7,930 nucleotides of DNA from Alcaligenaceae bacterium (GCA_947380655.1 CANCRX010000123.1:1-7930), one strand, 5' to 3'; positions 1 to 7,039 are shown, numbered from the stretch's first letter. Program-made: numbers and translations. Notes: generated from the letters alone by a model not told the origin.

Positions 1-218
1 TCGTCGATTCCATAAAGGGTATCCCAAACTAGCTGGGAAGCATTACGTACTACGTATTGGGTACCCCAAATCGGGTCAAAATTCGCGAGGTTAGCCTGGG
101 GTACGAATTTCAGAACCCGCGAGGAAGACTGCGAAAATGCGGGAGCACCAATCAAGCCCGTAGCTGTCAAGCCCAAACCAGCTGCACCCTTGAGTAAATC
201 ACGTCGATTTAGATTCAT
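1..218 (-). CDS. ABC transporter substrate-binding protein, family 5 (peptide type), N-terminal part
   Basis: Partial gene; its 3' part lies beyond the left edge and 72 complete codons are visible. The protein begins MNLNRRDLLKG, a twin-arginine (Tat) motif, followed by a hydrophobic stretch ending near APAFSQ, so it should be exported folded to the periplasm. The mature start (VLKFVPQANLANFDPIW, then VVRNASQLVWDTLYGID) matches the opening of DppA/OppA-like solute-binding proteins, which capture peptides or related compounds for an ABC permease. The start at 218 is supported by a GGAG at 225-228, six bases upstream. The gene is divergent from the D-aminoacylase cluster and is preceded by a sigma-54 promoter. 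The ligand cannot be read from this fragment. Family is confident; substrate is inference. Confidence 0.88.
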   Translation of the reverse strand, partial: MNLNRRDLLKGAAGLGLTATGLIGAPAFSQSSSRVLKFVPQANLANFDPIWGTQYVVRNASQLVWDTLYGID

Positions 219-266
219 GTAAGACTCCAGATAAATTGAAACGTGCGATATTTCTATACGACAGTA

Positions 267-282
267 AGCAATTAACGTGCCA
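267..282 (-). promoter_or_regulatory. Sigma-54 (RpoN) -24/-12 promoter for the binding-protein gene
   Basis: On the minus strand the sequence reads TGGCACG, four bases, TTGCT. This is an exact match to the conserved core of the sigma-54 consensus (TGGCACG-N4-TTGCW), with the GG and GC doublets separated by the required 10 bases. The GC doublet is at 269-268, so transcription should start near 255-257, giving a leader of about 38 bases before the start codon at 218 with its own GGAG. Orientation, spacing and position all fit. Sigma-54 promoters need an enhancer-binding protein; a fitting dyad lies at 359-375. Confidence 0.82.
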
Positions 283-325
283 TTTAGAGCGACTTGCCCT
301 AGACCATCCCAACAGGAAGACAAAC

Positions 326-346
326 ATTCACAAATAACAAGTGAAT
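326..346. promoter_or_regulatory. Dyad ATTCAC-N9-GTGAAT, possible regulator site
   Basis: A perfect 6-base inverted repeat with a 9-base AT-rich centre lies between the sigma-54 promoter and the NtrC-like dyad. Its centre (336) is 31 bases from the centre of that dyad (367), roughly three helical turns, and about 80 bases upstream of the predicted sigma-54 start site. The CAC-to-GTG spacing is two bases longer than in NtrC sites, so I do not call it a second NtrC site. It could bind another regulator or be chance. Confidence 0.3.
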
Positions 347-357
347 AAGTTACAACC

Positions 358-384
358 TTGTACCATAATGGTGCAACTTACAAT
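358..384 (+). promoter_or_regulatory. Weak sigma-70-like promoter candidate for the D-aminoacylase cluster
   Basis: TTGTAC at 358-363 and TACAAT at 379-384 (five of six matches to the -10 consensus) are 15 bases apart, shorter than ideal. Transcription would start near 391, leaving only about 10 bases before the ATG at 401. The -35 element overlaps the NtrC-like dyad, so binding there could also affect rightward transcription. No better rightward promoter is visible in 219-400. Confidence 0.22.
359..375. promoter_or_regulatory. NtrC-like enhancer dyad
   Basis: The site reads TGTACC, ATAAT, GGTGCA. This is the NtrC (NRI) recognition pattern TGCACC-N5-GGTGCA with one base changed; including flanks the arms are 7 bases (TTGtACC / GGTGCAA). 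Its centre is about 110 bases upstream of the predicted sigma-54 start, within the range where NtrC enhancers act (glnA sites lie around -108 and -140). The assignment rests on sequence similarity plus position relative to the sigma-54 promoter. Another regulator with a similar site cannot be excluded. Confidence 0.62.
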
Positions 385-400
385 ACTGAGTTTATCCCCC

Positions 401-1831
401 ATGAAATGTGATCTCCTTCTCAAAAACGGCGTGGTCATTGACGGTACGGGTAATCCCCGATATCGCGCAGATGTGGCTATCAGCAACGGTAAGATCAGCG
501 CGGTCGGTCTTAATCTCGATGTTCAGGCGAGTACCGTCATTGACGTGGCGGGCGCCACGATATCGCCCGGGTTTATTGATGTGCATACCCATGACGATCG
601 ACTCGTATTAGCTGATCCATCGATGCAACCTAAGGTGAGTCAGGGGGCAACAACCGTCATCACTGGTAACTGTGGGATCAGTCTCGCCCCGCTCGGACGC
701 ACCAATCCGGTGCCACCACTCAATCTGGTCGCAGACGAGTCACCACAGCGTTACGACACGTTTAAAGAATACTTTGCTGCACTTGAGCAAACACCCTCCG
801 CAATCAATGTTGCATCGCTCGCAGGTCATACGACCATGCGGGCAGTAACAATGCAAGATTTAAATCGCCCAGCCAATGAAAGCGAAATTGCGCAGATGCA
901 AAAGCTCGTTCAAGAAGCGCTTGATGCGGGCGTGGTGGGCGTCTCGACAGGACTCTACTATGCACCGGCGCAAGCCGCCACCGCCGACGAAATCAAAGCC
1001 GTGTTCGAGCCCCTGCGCGGCACTTCCGCCGTGATCGCCTCGCATATCCGCAACGAAGCCGAGCAAGTTCTTGAGGCCATGACCGAAGCCATGTCTATCG
1101 CCAATGCATTAGGTGTTCGACAGGTAATTTCGCATCACAAGGTTAACGGACGTGCAAACCATGGACGCTCCACCGAAACACTGGCACTCATAGACGAAGC
1201 AAGTACACGCGGCGATGTATGTATGGATTGTTATCCGTATGTGGCTTCCTCAACCGTGCTGCGTCAAGATGCAGTCGAACAAGCGGCGCGTACGATGATC
1301 GCCTGGTCCACAGCAAAGCCTGAAACTGCCGGACGTTATGTCGATGAGTTACTCAAAGAACAAAGCCTGGACCTGACAGCTTTCCTGGCATCGTTACAAC
1401 CAGCGGGTGCGATTTATTTTTCAATGGACGAGGCAGATGTCGAGCGCATCATGGCACACCCCGAGACGATGATCGGCTCTGACGGCCTACCGCACGATAC
1501 CTTTCCTCATCCCCGGCTTTGGGGTGCCTTTCCTCGCGTACTAGGCCACTACACCCGCGATCGCAAGATTTTTTCTCTTGAAACCGCGATCTACAAAATG
1601 ACCGGTATGCCGGCCGCTAAATTTGGTCTGAAAGATCGTGGAGTGATTGCACCCGGCTATGCTGCAGATCTTGTTGTATTTGATCCTGAGCAAATCCGCG
1701 ACTGTGCGACATTTTCCGATCCCAAGCGTCCAGCAGCAGGTATTCAGCGCGTCTATGTAAATGGTGTGGCAAGCTGGCGTAATGGTGCGTCAACAGGTGC
1801 ACGTGCGGGACAAGTATTGAAACGCTCATGA
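401..1831 (+). CDS. N-acyl-D-amino-acid deacylase (D-aminoacylase), amidohydrolase superfamily
   Basis: A cytoplasmic metal-dependent hydrolase that should release free D-amino acids and a carboxylate from N-acyl-D-amino acids. The protein is 476 aa from ATG 401, close to the usual length of about 480. It opens with the small beta domain (MKCDLLLKNGVVIDGTG), then the TIM barrel. Metal and catalytic residues are all present: H62 and H64 (VHTHDD), C91 (GNCG), H215 (SHIRNEA), H245 (SHHK) and D361 (GSDG). They sit at a constant offset of five from H67, H69, C96, H220, H250 and D366 of Alcaligenes faecalis D-aminoacylase. In-frame starts at 341 (GTG) and 368 (ATG) exist, but the added residues are not family-like; the ribosome binding site at 401 is poor. 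First gene of a three-gene cluster; whether it prefers neutral, D-Glu or D-Asp substrates is not readable. Confidence 0.93.
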   Translation: MKCDLLLKNGVVIDGTGNPRYRADVAISNGKISAVGLNLDVQASTVIDVAGATISPGFIDVHTHDDRLVLADPSMQPKVSQGATTVITGNCGISLAPLGRTNPVPPLNLVADESPQRYDTFKEYFAALEQTPSAINVASLAGHTTMRAVTMQDLNRPANESEIAQMQKLVQEALDAGVVGVSTGLYYAPAQAATADEIKAVFEPLRGTSAVIASHIRNEAEQVLEAMTEAMSIANALGVRQVISHHKVNGRANHGRSTETLALIDEASTRGDVCMDCYPYVASSTVLRQDAVEQAARTMIAWSTAKPETAGRYVDELLKEQSLDLTAFLASLQPAGAIYFSMDEADVERIMAHPETMIGSDGLPHDTFPHPRLWGAFPRVLGHYTRDRKIFSLETAIYKMTGMPAAKFGLKDRGVIAPGYAADLVVFDPEQIRDCATFSDPKRPAAGIQRVYVNGVASWRNGASTGARAGQVLKRS

Positions 1832-2721
1832 TGCAGGCCAATCAATCAATTGATGCGGGCGTGTTGAACATTAGTTTCAATGAATCCGGCCCCGTTGATG
1901 GCGTCCCTGTTTTTTTGATGCACGGCTTTCCCTACGATATTCAAGCCTATGCGGAGGTAGCGCCTATTCTGGCTGCAGCAGGTTGCCGTGTGATCGTGCC
2001 TTACCTGCGCGGTTATGGATCAACCCGTTTTCTGAATGCGAACACCCCACGTTCCGGCGAACAAGCCGCACTGGGTGCCGATTTACTCGCACTGATGGAT
2101 GCGCTAAACATATCCAAAGCAATACTCGCGGGCTACGACTGGGGTGGACGAGCGGCTTGTGTCGTAGCAGCCCTATGGCCCGAGCGTTGCTCCGGACTAA
2201 TCTCTCTGCACAGCTACAACATCCAGAATATTGCGCAAAGCATCATCCCCGAAGCACCAGAAAAAGAACAACGGCTCTGGTATCAGTTTTACCTCCATAG
2301 CGAACGAGGCCGGGCAGGTCTAGAAAAGGATCGGCGCAGCTTTATCCGTCATCTTTGGAAAGAATGGTCACCCACCTGGGATTTTGACGCCGCAACTTTT
2401 GAAAAAAGTGCACCCTCTTTCGATAATCCGGATTTTGTCGACGTGGTGATTCAATCTTACCGTCACCGGTTTGGACTTGCCGAAGGTGATCCGGCTTATG
2501 CGGATATTGAAAAAAGGCTGAGTACACAACCCGCCATCTGCGTGCCAACCATTACCTTTGATGGAGTCGATGACGGGGTACGTGGGCCATCCAGTCCCGC
2601 CAAACATGGGCATCATTTTACGGGTGTACGTTCGCATCGAGTCATACCCGGTGTCGGTCACAATATGCCTCAAGAAGTCCCCGCCATTTTTGCTCAGGCC
2701 GTGCTTGAGTTGATTAACTAA
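1828..2721 (+). CDS. Alpha/beta hydrolase, epoxide hydrolase/dehalogenase-like with Asp nucleophile
   Basis: A 297-aa single-domain alpha/beta hydrolase without signal peptide, so cytoplasmic. HGFP (residues 32-35) is the oxyanion-hole strand. The nucleophile elbow is GYDWGG with D104 in place of the serine of esterases, as in epoxide hydrolases and haloalkane dehalogenases. D249 (in DGVDDGV) is the probable acid and H278 (GVGHNM) the catalytic histidine. The cap around residues 130-220 (WYQFYLHSERGRAG, then SYRHRFG) resembles a hydrolase subfamily common in Burkholderiales; I know of no assigned substrate. The start overlaps the D-aminoacylase stop as ATGA (a second ATG follows at once), implying translational coupling and a role in the same pathway. 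Fold and nucleophile are seen; substrate is unknown. Confidence 0.88.
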   Translation: MMQANQSIDAGVLNISFNESGPVDGVPVFLMHGFPYDIQAYAEVAPILAAAGCRVIVPYLRGYGSTRFLNANTPRSGEQAALGADLLALMDALNISKAILAGYDWGGRAACVVAALWPERCSGLISLHSYNIQNIAQSIIPEAPEKEQRLWYQFYLHSERGRAGLEKDRRSFIRHLWKEWSPTWDFDAATFEKSAPSFDNPDFVDVVIQSYRHRFGLAEGDPAYADIEKRLSTQPAICVPTITFDGVDDGVRGPSSPAKHGHHFTGVRSHRVIPGVGHNMPQEVPAIFAQAVLELIN

Positions 2722-2747
2722 TTTGTGAACCAATTCCGGAGATTAAA

Positions 2748-3731
2748 GTGTTTCACTTGCATCAAAAAATATTAATACTTGCTACTTCGGTGATTGGATC
2801 TTGTTTTACCCAAACCTGTTTTTCGCAAACAAGCGACTATCCAAACAAATCAATCAAACTTGTCATTGGCTTCACACCTGGCGGATCCACCGATACCGTT
2901 GGACGACAGCTCGCAAACTCCTTTACAAAAATTCTCGGGCAATCCGTCATCGTTGAAAACAAACCAGGCGCAAACGGTAACCTCGCAACCGACTATGTTC
3001 GACGCTCTGCACCCGATGGTTACACAATTTTCTATACCTCGATCGGACATGTCACCAATCCTCTGATCTACAAGGATGCCAAATACAACCCGGTTAAAGA
3101 CTTCACTCCGATCGGCCAGGTATTAGCAGGACCGAACGTATTGGTCGTTCCGGCTAACTCCAGATTCAAAACAGTGAAAGACATCATCGATTACGGCCGC
3201 GCGAATCCTGGAAAAATCAATTTTGCTTCCTCAGGAATTGGGTCGTCAGTCCACTTGTCCGGAGAGTTATTTAAACAACTCTCAGGTGTGGATATGGTGC
3301 ACATTCCATATAAAGGTTCTGGTAGCTTGTTGCCGCAGCTCATGGCAGGTGAAGTTGACCTTGCCTTTCCGTTTTTACCAAGCGGCATTACCTTATCCGA
3401 ACAGGGACTGTTACGCACACTCGGTGTGACCACAAAAGAGAGGTCTGCGGCTGCGCCCAACATCCCTGCCATTGCAGAGGCAGGTTTACCTGATTACGAC
3501 ATGTCCACCTGGTATGGAATAGTCGGCCCCGCAAACATGCCGGAAGATGTGCAAAAGAAACTCAGCGATGCACTTTTGCAGACCGTGAATGAACCTGAGT
3601 TTAAAAACCGTCTGATCTCTCTGGGTGTCGAGCCTAAACCCACTACACCCAAAGAGTTTGGGCAGTTTATTCAGGACGAAGCCATTAAATGGGCAGGCAT
3701 CCTGAAGGGGCTAGACTACAAAGAAAACTAA
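2748..3731 (+). CDS. TctC/Bug-family tripartite tricarboxylate transporter substrate-binding protein
   Basis: A 327-aa periplasmic solute-binding protein. The GTG start has a good GGAG at 2738-2741, six bases upstream, and no alternative start precedes the signal peptide (hydrophobic about residues 8-20, cleavage near CFSQ at 24-27). Family hallmarks follow: FTPGGSTDTVGRQLA (42-56), VENKPGANGN (69-78), APDGYT (88-93) and the ligand loop SSGIGSSVHLSGE (161-173). At 204-212 it has DLAFPFLPS where most Bug proteins have a version of MFDNLPS, so the usual Asp of that loop is replaced by Pro. It sits 26 bases after the hydrolase and is probably cotranscribed. No TctA/TctB membrane subunits are present, which is usual for these expanded families. 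It may bind a carboxylate or amino-acid-like ligand linked to the upstream enzymes; this is inference. Confidence 0.93.
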   Translation: MFHLHQKILILATSVIGSCFTQTCFSQTSDYPNKSIKLVIGFTPGGSTDTVGRQLANSFTKILGQSVIVENKPGANGNLATDYVRRSAPDGYTIFYTSIGHVTNPLIYKDAKYNPVKDFTPIGQVLAGPNVLVVPANSRFKTVKDIIDYGRANPGKINFASSGIGSSVHLSGELFKQLSGVDMVHIPYKGSGSLLPQLMAGEVDLAFPFLPSGITLSEQGLLRTLGVTTKERSAAAPNIPAIAEAGLPDYDMSTWYGIVGPANMPEDVQKKLSDALLQTVNEPEFKNRLISLGVEPKPTTPKEFGQFIQDEAIKWAGILKGLDYKEN

Positions 3732-3744
3732 TGGCCAAACGCAA

Positions 3745-3774
3745 GTGAACCGATCACTTCTGCGATCGATTCAC
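3745..3774. terminator. Hairpin between convergent genes, possible bidirectional terminator
   Basis: GTGAA, C, CGATC pairs with GATCG, A, TTCAC around an 8-base loop: ten pairs with one mismatch. It lies in the 56-base gap between the convergent ends of the TctC-type gene and ygiQ, where a shared terminator is expected. No T-run follows on either strand, so it is not a canonical Rho-independent terminator. Confidence 0.4.
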
Positions 3775-3787
3775 CATGCGTGCCCCG

Positions 3788-6103
3788 TCATTTACGTTTG
3801 CGTGGTGGCAATCCGGTATGTTGCGTTAACACTCGACCGGGGATGACGGCCCGCCGCACGCCGGGTGCGGCCTCAGTACTGTTTTTACGCCGAGAGCTCG
3901 TGTAGCTACCATCGGTTTGCGGTTGATGAAAAGGGATCAGATGTTTTTTTCCGTTCCCGATCAGATCCGCTCGACCCATGGCTTTAAGCGCCTCACGCAG
4001 TAAAGGCCAGTTATTCGCATCGTGATAACGCAGGAAGGCCTTATGCAATCTGCGCCGACGATCACCACGCACAATATCCACAGTTTCACTCTCACGGGTG
4101 ATACGCCCGAGTGGGTTTCGTCCCGAGTGATACATCGCTGTGGCTGTTGCCATGGGGCTTGGATAAAAGGTTTGTACTTGATCCGCACGAAAGCCATGAC
4201 TCTTGAGCCACATCGCCAGATGCATCATGTCTTCGTCACTGGTGCCTGGATGTGCAGCAATAAAATACGGTACCAAAAACTGTTTTTTACCTGCTTGCTC
4301 ACTGAACTTATCAAACAGTCTTTTAAATGTATCGTAGCTACCGATACCAGGCTTCATCATCTTCGAGAGTGGCCCCATCTCAGTGTGCTCAGGCGCTATT
4401 TTCAGATAGCCACCCACGTGATGGGTCACGAGCTCCTTGATGTATTCAGGAGATTTGACCGCCAGGTCGTACCGCAATCCCGAACTGATCAGGATTTTTT
4501 TCACGCCTTTGAGCGCACGAGCACGCCGATACATATGAATCAGTGAGCTGTGATCGGTGTTCAGATTCTGGCAAACATCCGGGTACACACAGCTTGGCTT
4601 GCGACAGGCGGATTCTATTTCCGGACTCTTGCAACCAATACGATACATATTGGCAGTCGGGCCACCTAAATCAGAAATCACACCGGTAAAGCCAGGCACT
4701 TTGTCGCGGATATCTTCGATCTCACGAATCACAGAGTCTTCACTTCGACTCTGGATGATGCGCCCTTCGTGCTCGGTGATCGAGCAGAAGGTGCAACCAC
4801 CAAAACAACCACGCATGATGTTGACGCTAAACCGAATCATTTCCCAAGCAGGGATCTTCGTCGCACCATCGTGACTGCCGTTCTCATCCGCATAGACAGG
4901 GTGAGGGCTTCGCGCGTAGGGCAAATCAAAAACCAGATCCATCTCGGGCGTCGTGAGCGGAATCGGGGGGGGATTAATCCAGAGGTCGCGCGCGGTCCGT
5001 CCTACCCCATGAGCCTGAACCAGGGCGCGCGCATTACCAGGATTCGTCTCCAGATGCAGCACCCGGTTCGCGTGGGCATAGAGAACGGGATCCGCTTTAA
5101 CTTGCTCGTACGAAGGTAGACGGATCACGCTCCGGTCCCGGGGAGGAACCTTAAGTTTTCCCTTTACCTGTAGAGTAGGATTTGGAGAGAAAACGAGCGG
5201 AGATTCACCTGCTTTCAAATTCTGTTTACTGGCGCTTTTTTTATTGGCTGCGTCCGCAACCGTGCGTGCCTCATCATTTCGCGCACAGCTTTCGCCTTGT
5301 TCAAGCGCCTGCTCACTAATCATCAAATAGGGGTTGACATGAGCCTCTACCCGACCCGGTGTGTCGATGCTGGTGGAGTCAATCTCCATCCAGCCCTCTG
5401 GAGTTTCGCGGCGCATAAAGGCCGTGCCTCGAACATCCGTAATTTGATGAACAGGTTCTTTAGCGGCCAATCGGTGTGCGATTTCAACCACCGCACGCTC
5501 TGCGTTTCCATACAGGAGCAAATCACACTTGCTATCGATCACGATAGAGCGGCGAACCTTATCAGACCAATAGTCATAATGGGCGATGCGACGCAATGAG
5601 CCTTCTATTCCACCTAAGACAATCGGGACATCTTTGTAAGCTTCTTTGCAGCGCTGTGTGTAAACAATCGCGGCATGATCAGGTCGCTTACCACCGACAT
5701 CACCTGGAGTGTAAGCATCATCACTGCGCATTTTGCGATCAGCCGTATAACGGTTGATCATCGAATCCATATTGCCGGCCGTCACGCCAAAGAACAGATT
5801 GGGCTTACCCAGGACTTTAAACGGCTCAGCACTTTGCCAGTCGGGCTGCGCAATGATACCGACTCGGAACCCCTGATTCTCGAGCATCCGGCCAATCACT
5901 GCCATGCCAAAACTAGGGTGATCAACGTAGGCATCACCCGTGACAATAATAATGTCACAACTGTCCCAGCCTAGCTGAGTCATTTCATCGCGACTCATCG
6001 GCAGAAAGGGCGCCACACCAAAGCGCTCAGCCCAGAACTTCCGGTAGCTGCTCAGGGGCTTGGCGTTGCGTGGGAAAAGAGAAACATCCGCGTAAGTTGT
6101 CAT
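3788..6103 (-). CDS. ygiQ: YgiQ family radical SAM protein
   Basis: A 771-aa cytoplasmic radical SAM protein, close along most of its length to E. coli YgiQ. The N-terminal domain (PFLPMSRDEMTQLGWDSCDI near 32-51, then GDAYVDHPSFG and the GGIEGSLRR region) precedes the radical SAM core. That core has C433, C437 and C440 in RGCFGGCTFCS for the [4Fe-4S] cluster that cleaves S-adenosylmethionine. A second cysteine group (C491, C500, C505, C511) may hold another cluster. GGYLKIAPEHTE and the YPSPMA segment are family hallmarks. The reaction of YgiQ is not established. Residues about 264-312 form a hydrophilic, low-complexity insert absent from E. coli YgiQ as I recall it, and the C-terminus is a basic tail (PPRKRK). 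The start is 5 bases after the yghU-like stop; a GGAG is 16 bases upstream, rather far, so translation may depend on coupling. Confidence 0.95.
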   Translation of the reverse strand: MTTYADVSLFPRNAKPLSSYRKFWAERFGVAPFLPMSRDEMTQLGWDSCDIIIVTGDAYVDHPSFGMAVIGRMLENQGFRVGIIAQPDWQSAEPFKVLGKPNLFFGVTAGNMDSMINRYTADRKMRSDDAYTPGDVGGKRPDHAAIVYTQRCKEAYKDVPIVLGGIEGSLRRIAHYDYWSDKVRRSIVIDSKCDLLLYGNAERAVVEIAHRLAAKEPVHQITDVRGTAFMRRETPEGWMEIDSTSIDTPGRVEAHVNPYLMISEQALEQGESCARNDEARTVADAANKKSASKQNLKAGESPLVFSPNPTLQVKGKLKVPPRDRSVIRLPSYEQVKADPVLYAHANRVLHLETNPGNARALVQAHGVGRTARDLWINPPPIPLTTPEMDLVFDLPYARSPHPVYADENGSHDGATKIPAWEMIRFSVNIMRGCFGGCTFCSITEHEGRIIQSRSEDSVIREIEDIRDKVPGFTGVISDLGGPTANMYRIGCKSPEIESACRKPSCVYPDVCQNLNTDHSSLIHMYRRARALKGVKKILISSGLRYDLAVKSPEYIKELVTHHVGGYLKIAPEHTEMGPLSKMMKPGIGSYDTFKRLFDKFSEQAGKKQFLVPYFIAAHPGTSDEDMMHLAMWLKSHGFRADQVQTFYPSPMATATAMYHSGRNPLGRITRESETVDIVRGDRRRRLHKAFLRYHDANNWPLLREALKAMGRADLIGNGKKHLIPFHQPQTDGSYTSSRRKNSTEAAPGVRRAVIPGRVLTQHTGLPPRKRK

Positions 6104-6108
6104 ATGTA

Positions 6109-6987
6109 TTACGCGCTTGCTCCGTTGAGCTTGTCCTGCGTTTTAGTTTCAAAATCACCGGCGTCGTGACGCTCGCGAAGCTGTTCTGATGGCTCACCAC
6201 TCAGTCGATTGACCATACGACCGCGTTGCACCGCGGGTCGGCTGTAGACCAGCTCGGCCCAACGCTGGACATGCTTGTAATCGTTGACGCTGAGAAACTC
6301 CGCAGCGCCATATGACCAGCCTTTGACGAGTCCGCCATACCAGGGAAATACAGCCATATCAGCAATGGTGTAGACGCTGCCAGCCAGATATTCGTGATTC
6401 GCCAGATGCCGATCCAGCACATCGAGTTCTCTCTTGACCTCCATGGCAAAGCGATCAATTGCGTATTCGATTTTGATCGGTGCATAAGCATAGAAATGCC
6501 CAAAGCCCCCGCCCAAATAGGGTGCGCTGCCCATTTGCCAGAAAAGCCAATTTAAAGTCTGCGTGCGACCCGCAACATCCTTAGGAATAAAGGCGTCGAA
6601 CTTCTCAGCGAGATAAAGCAAAATCGAACCGGATTCAAACACTCGAAGCGGTTCGGCGGCGCTACGATCTAACAAAGCAGGGATCTTGGAGTTTGGATTG
6701 ATATCCACAAAGTCCGACCCAAACTGATCGCCTTTACGAATATCGATCAACCACGCGTCATACTCTGCACCGGAATGACCGAGCGCAAGCAACTCCTCAA
6801 GGAGAATCGTGACTTTGACTCCGTTAGGTGTGCCTAGGGAATAAAGTTGTAAAGGATGCTGGCCAACTGGGAGCTCCTTTTCGTGCGTAGCACCCGCGAT
6901 CGGGCGGTTAATGCTTGCGAATTCGCCGCCGTTAGGCTGGGTCCAGGTCCACACTTTGGGTGGCACGTAGCTGTTGGAATCTGTCAT
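6109..6987 (-). CDS. yghU: YghU-type glutathione transferase / disulfide-bond oxidoreductase
   Basis: A 292-aa cytoplasmic protein very similar to E. coli YghU (288 aa), a nu-class glutathione transferase with disulfide-bond reductase activity. Starting at 6987 gives MTDSNSYVPPKVWTW, which aligns with the E. coli N-terminus, and AAGAG lies seven bases upstream. An in-frame ATG at 7041 would add 18 atypical residues and overlaps the likely -10 element, so I reject it. The thioredoxin-like domain begins near residue 46 (LQLYSLGTPNGVKV), with TPNG at 53-56 at the glutathione site, NPNSKIP (97-103) holding the cis-proline, and FESGSILLYLAEK (117-129). The helical C-terminal domain includes LGGGFGHFYAYAP and YTIADMA (206-212). 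The conserved RHDAGDFET tail is present. Probably cotranscribed with ygiQ. Confidence 0.94.
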   Translation of the reverse strand: MTDSNSYVPPKVWTWTQPNGGEFASINRPIAGATHEKELPVGQHPLQLYSLGTPNGVKVTILLEELLALGHSGAEYDAWLIDIRKGDQFGSDFVDINPNSKIPALLDRSAAEPLRVFESGSILLYLAEKFDAFIPKDVAGRTQTLNWLFWQMGSAPYLGGGFGHFYAYAPIKIEYAIDRFAMEVKRELDVLDRHLANHEYLAGSVYTIADMAVFPWYGGLVKGWSYGAAEFLSVNDYKHVQRWAELVYSRPAVQRGRMVNRLSGEPSEQLRERHDAGDFETKTQDKLNGASA

Positions 6988-7039
6988 GTTCGTTCTCTTA
7001 ATCTTCTGCAAATAGTCTGAGCCATTGCTTAACGGGCTC

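Noticed and set aside
239..260. Sigma-70 -10-like TATAGA on the minus strand before the binding-protein gene
   Set aside because: No -35 at proper spacing; the same stretch is explained far better by the exact sigma-54 core.
283..358. IHF site between enhancer and sigma-54 promoter
   Set aside because: The segment is A/T-rich, but I could not find a match to the IHF core consensus; DNA bending here remains possible without evidence.
2368..2733. 121-codon minus-strand open frame opposite the alpha/beta hydrolase
   Set aside because: Fully antisense to a well-supported gene with intact catalytic motifs; no recognisable protein features.
4022..4546. 174-codon plus-strand open frame opposite ygiQ
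   Set aside because: It is antisense to the most conserved part of ygiQ, its translation resembles no family, and it has no ribosome binding site of note.
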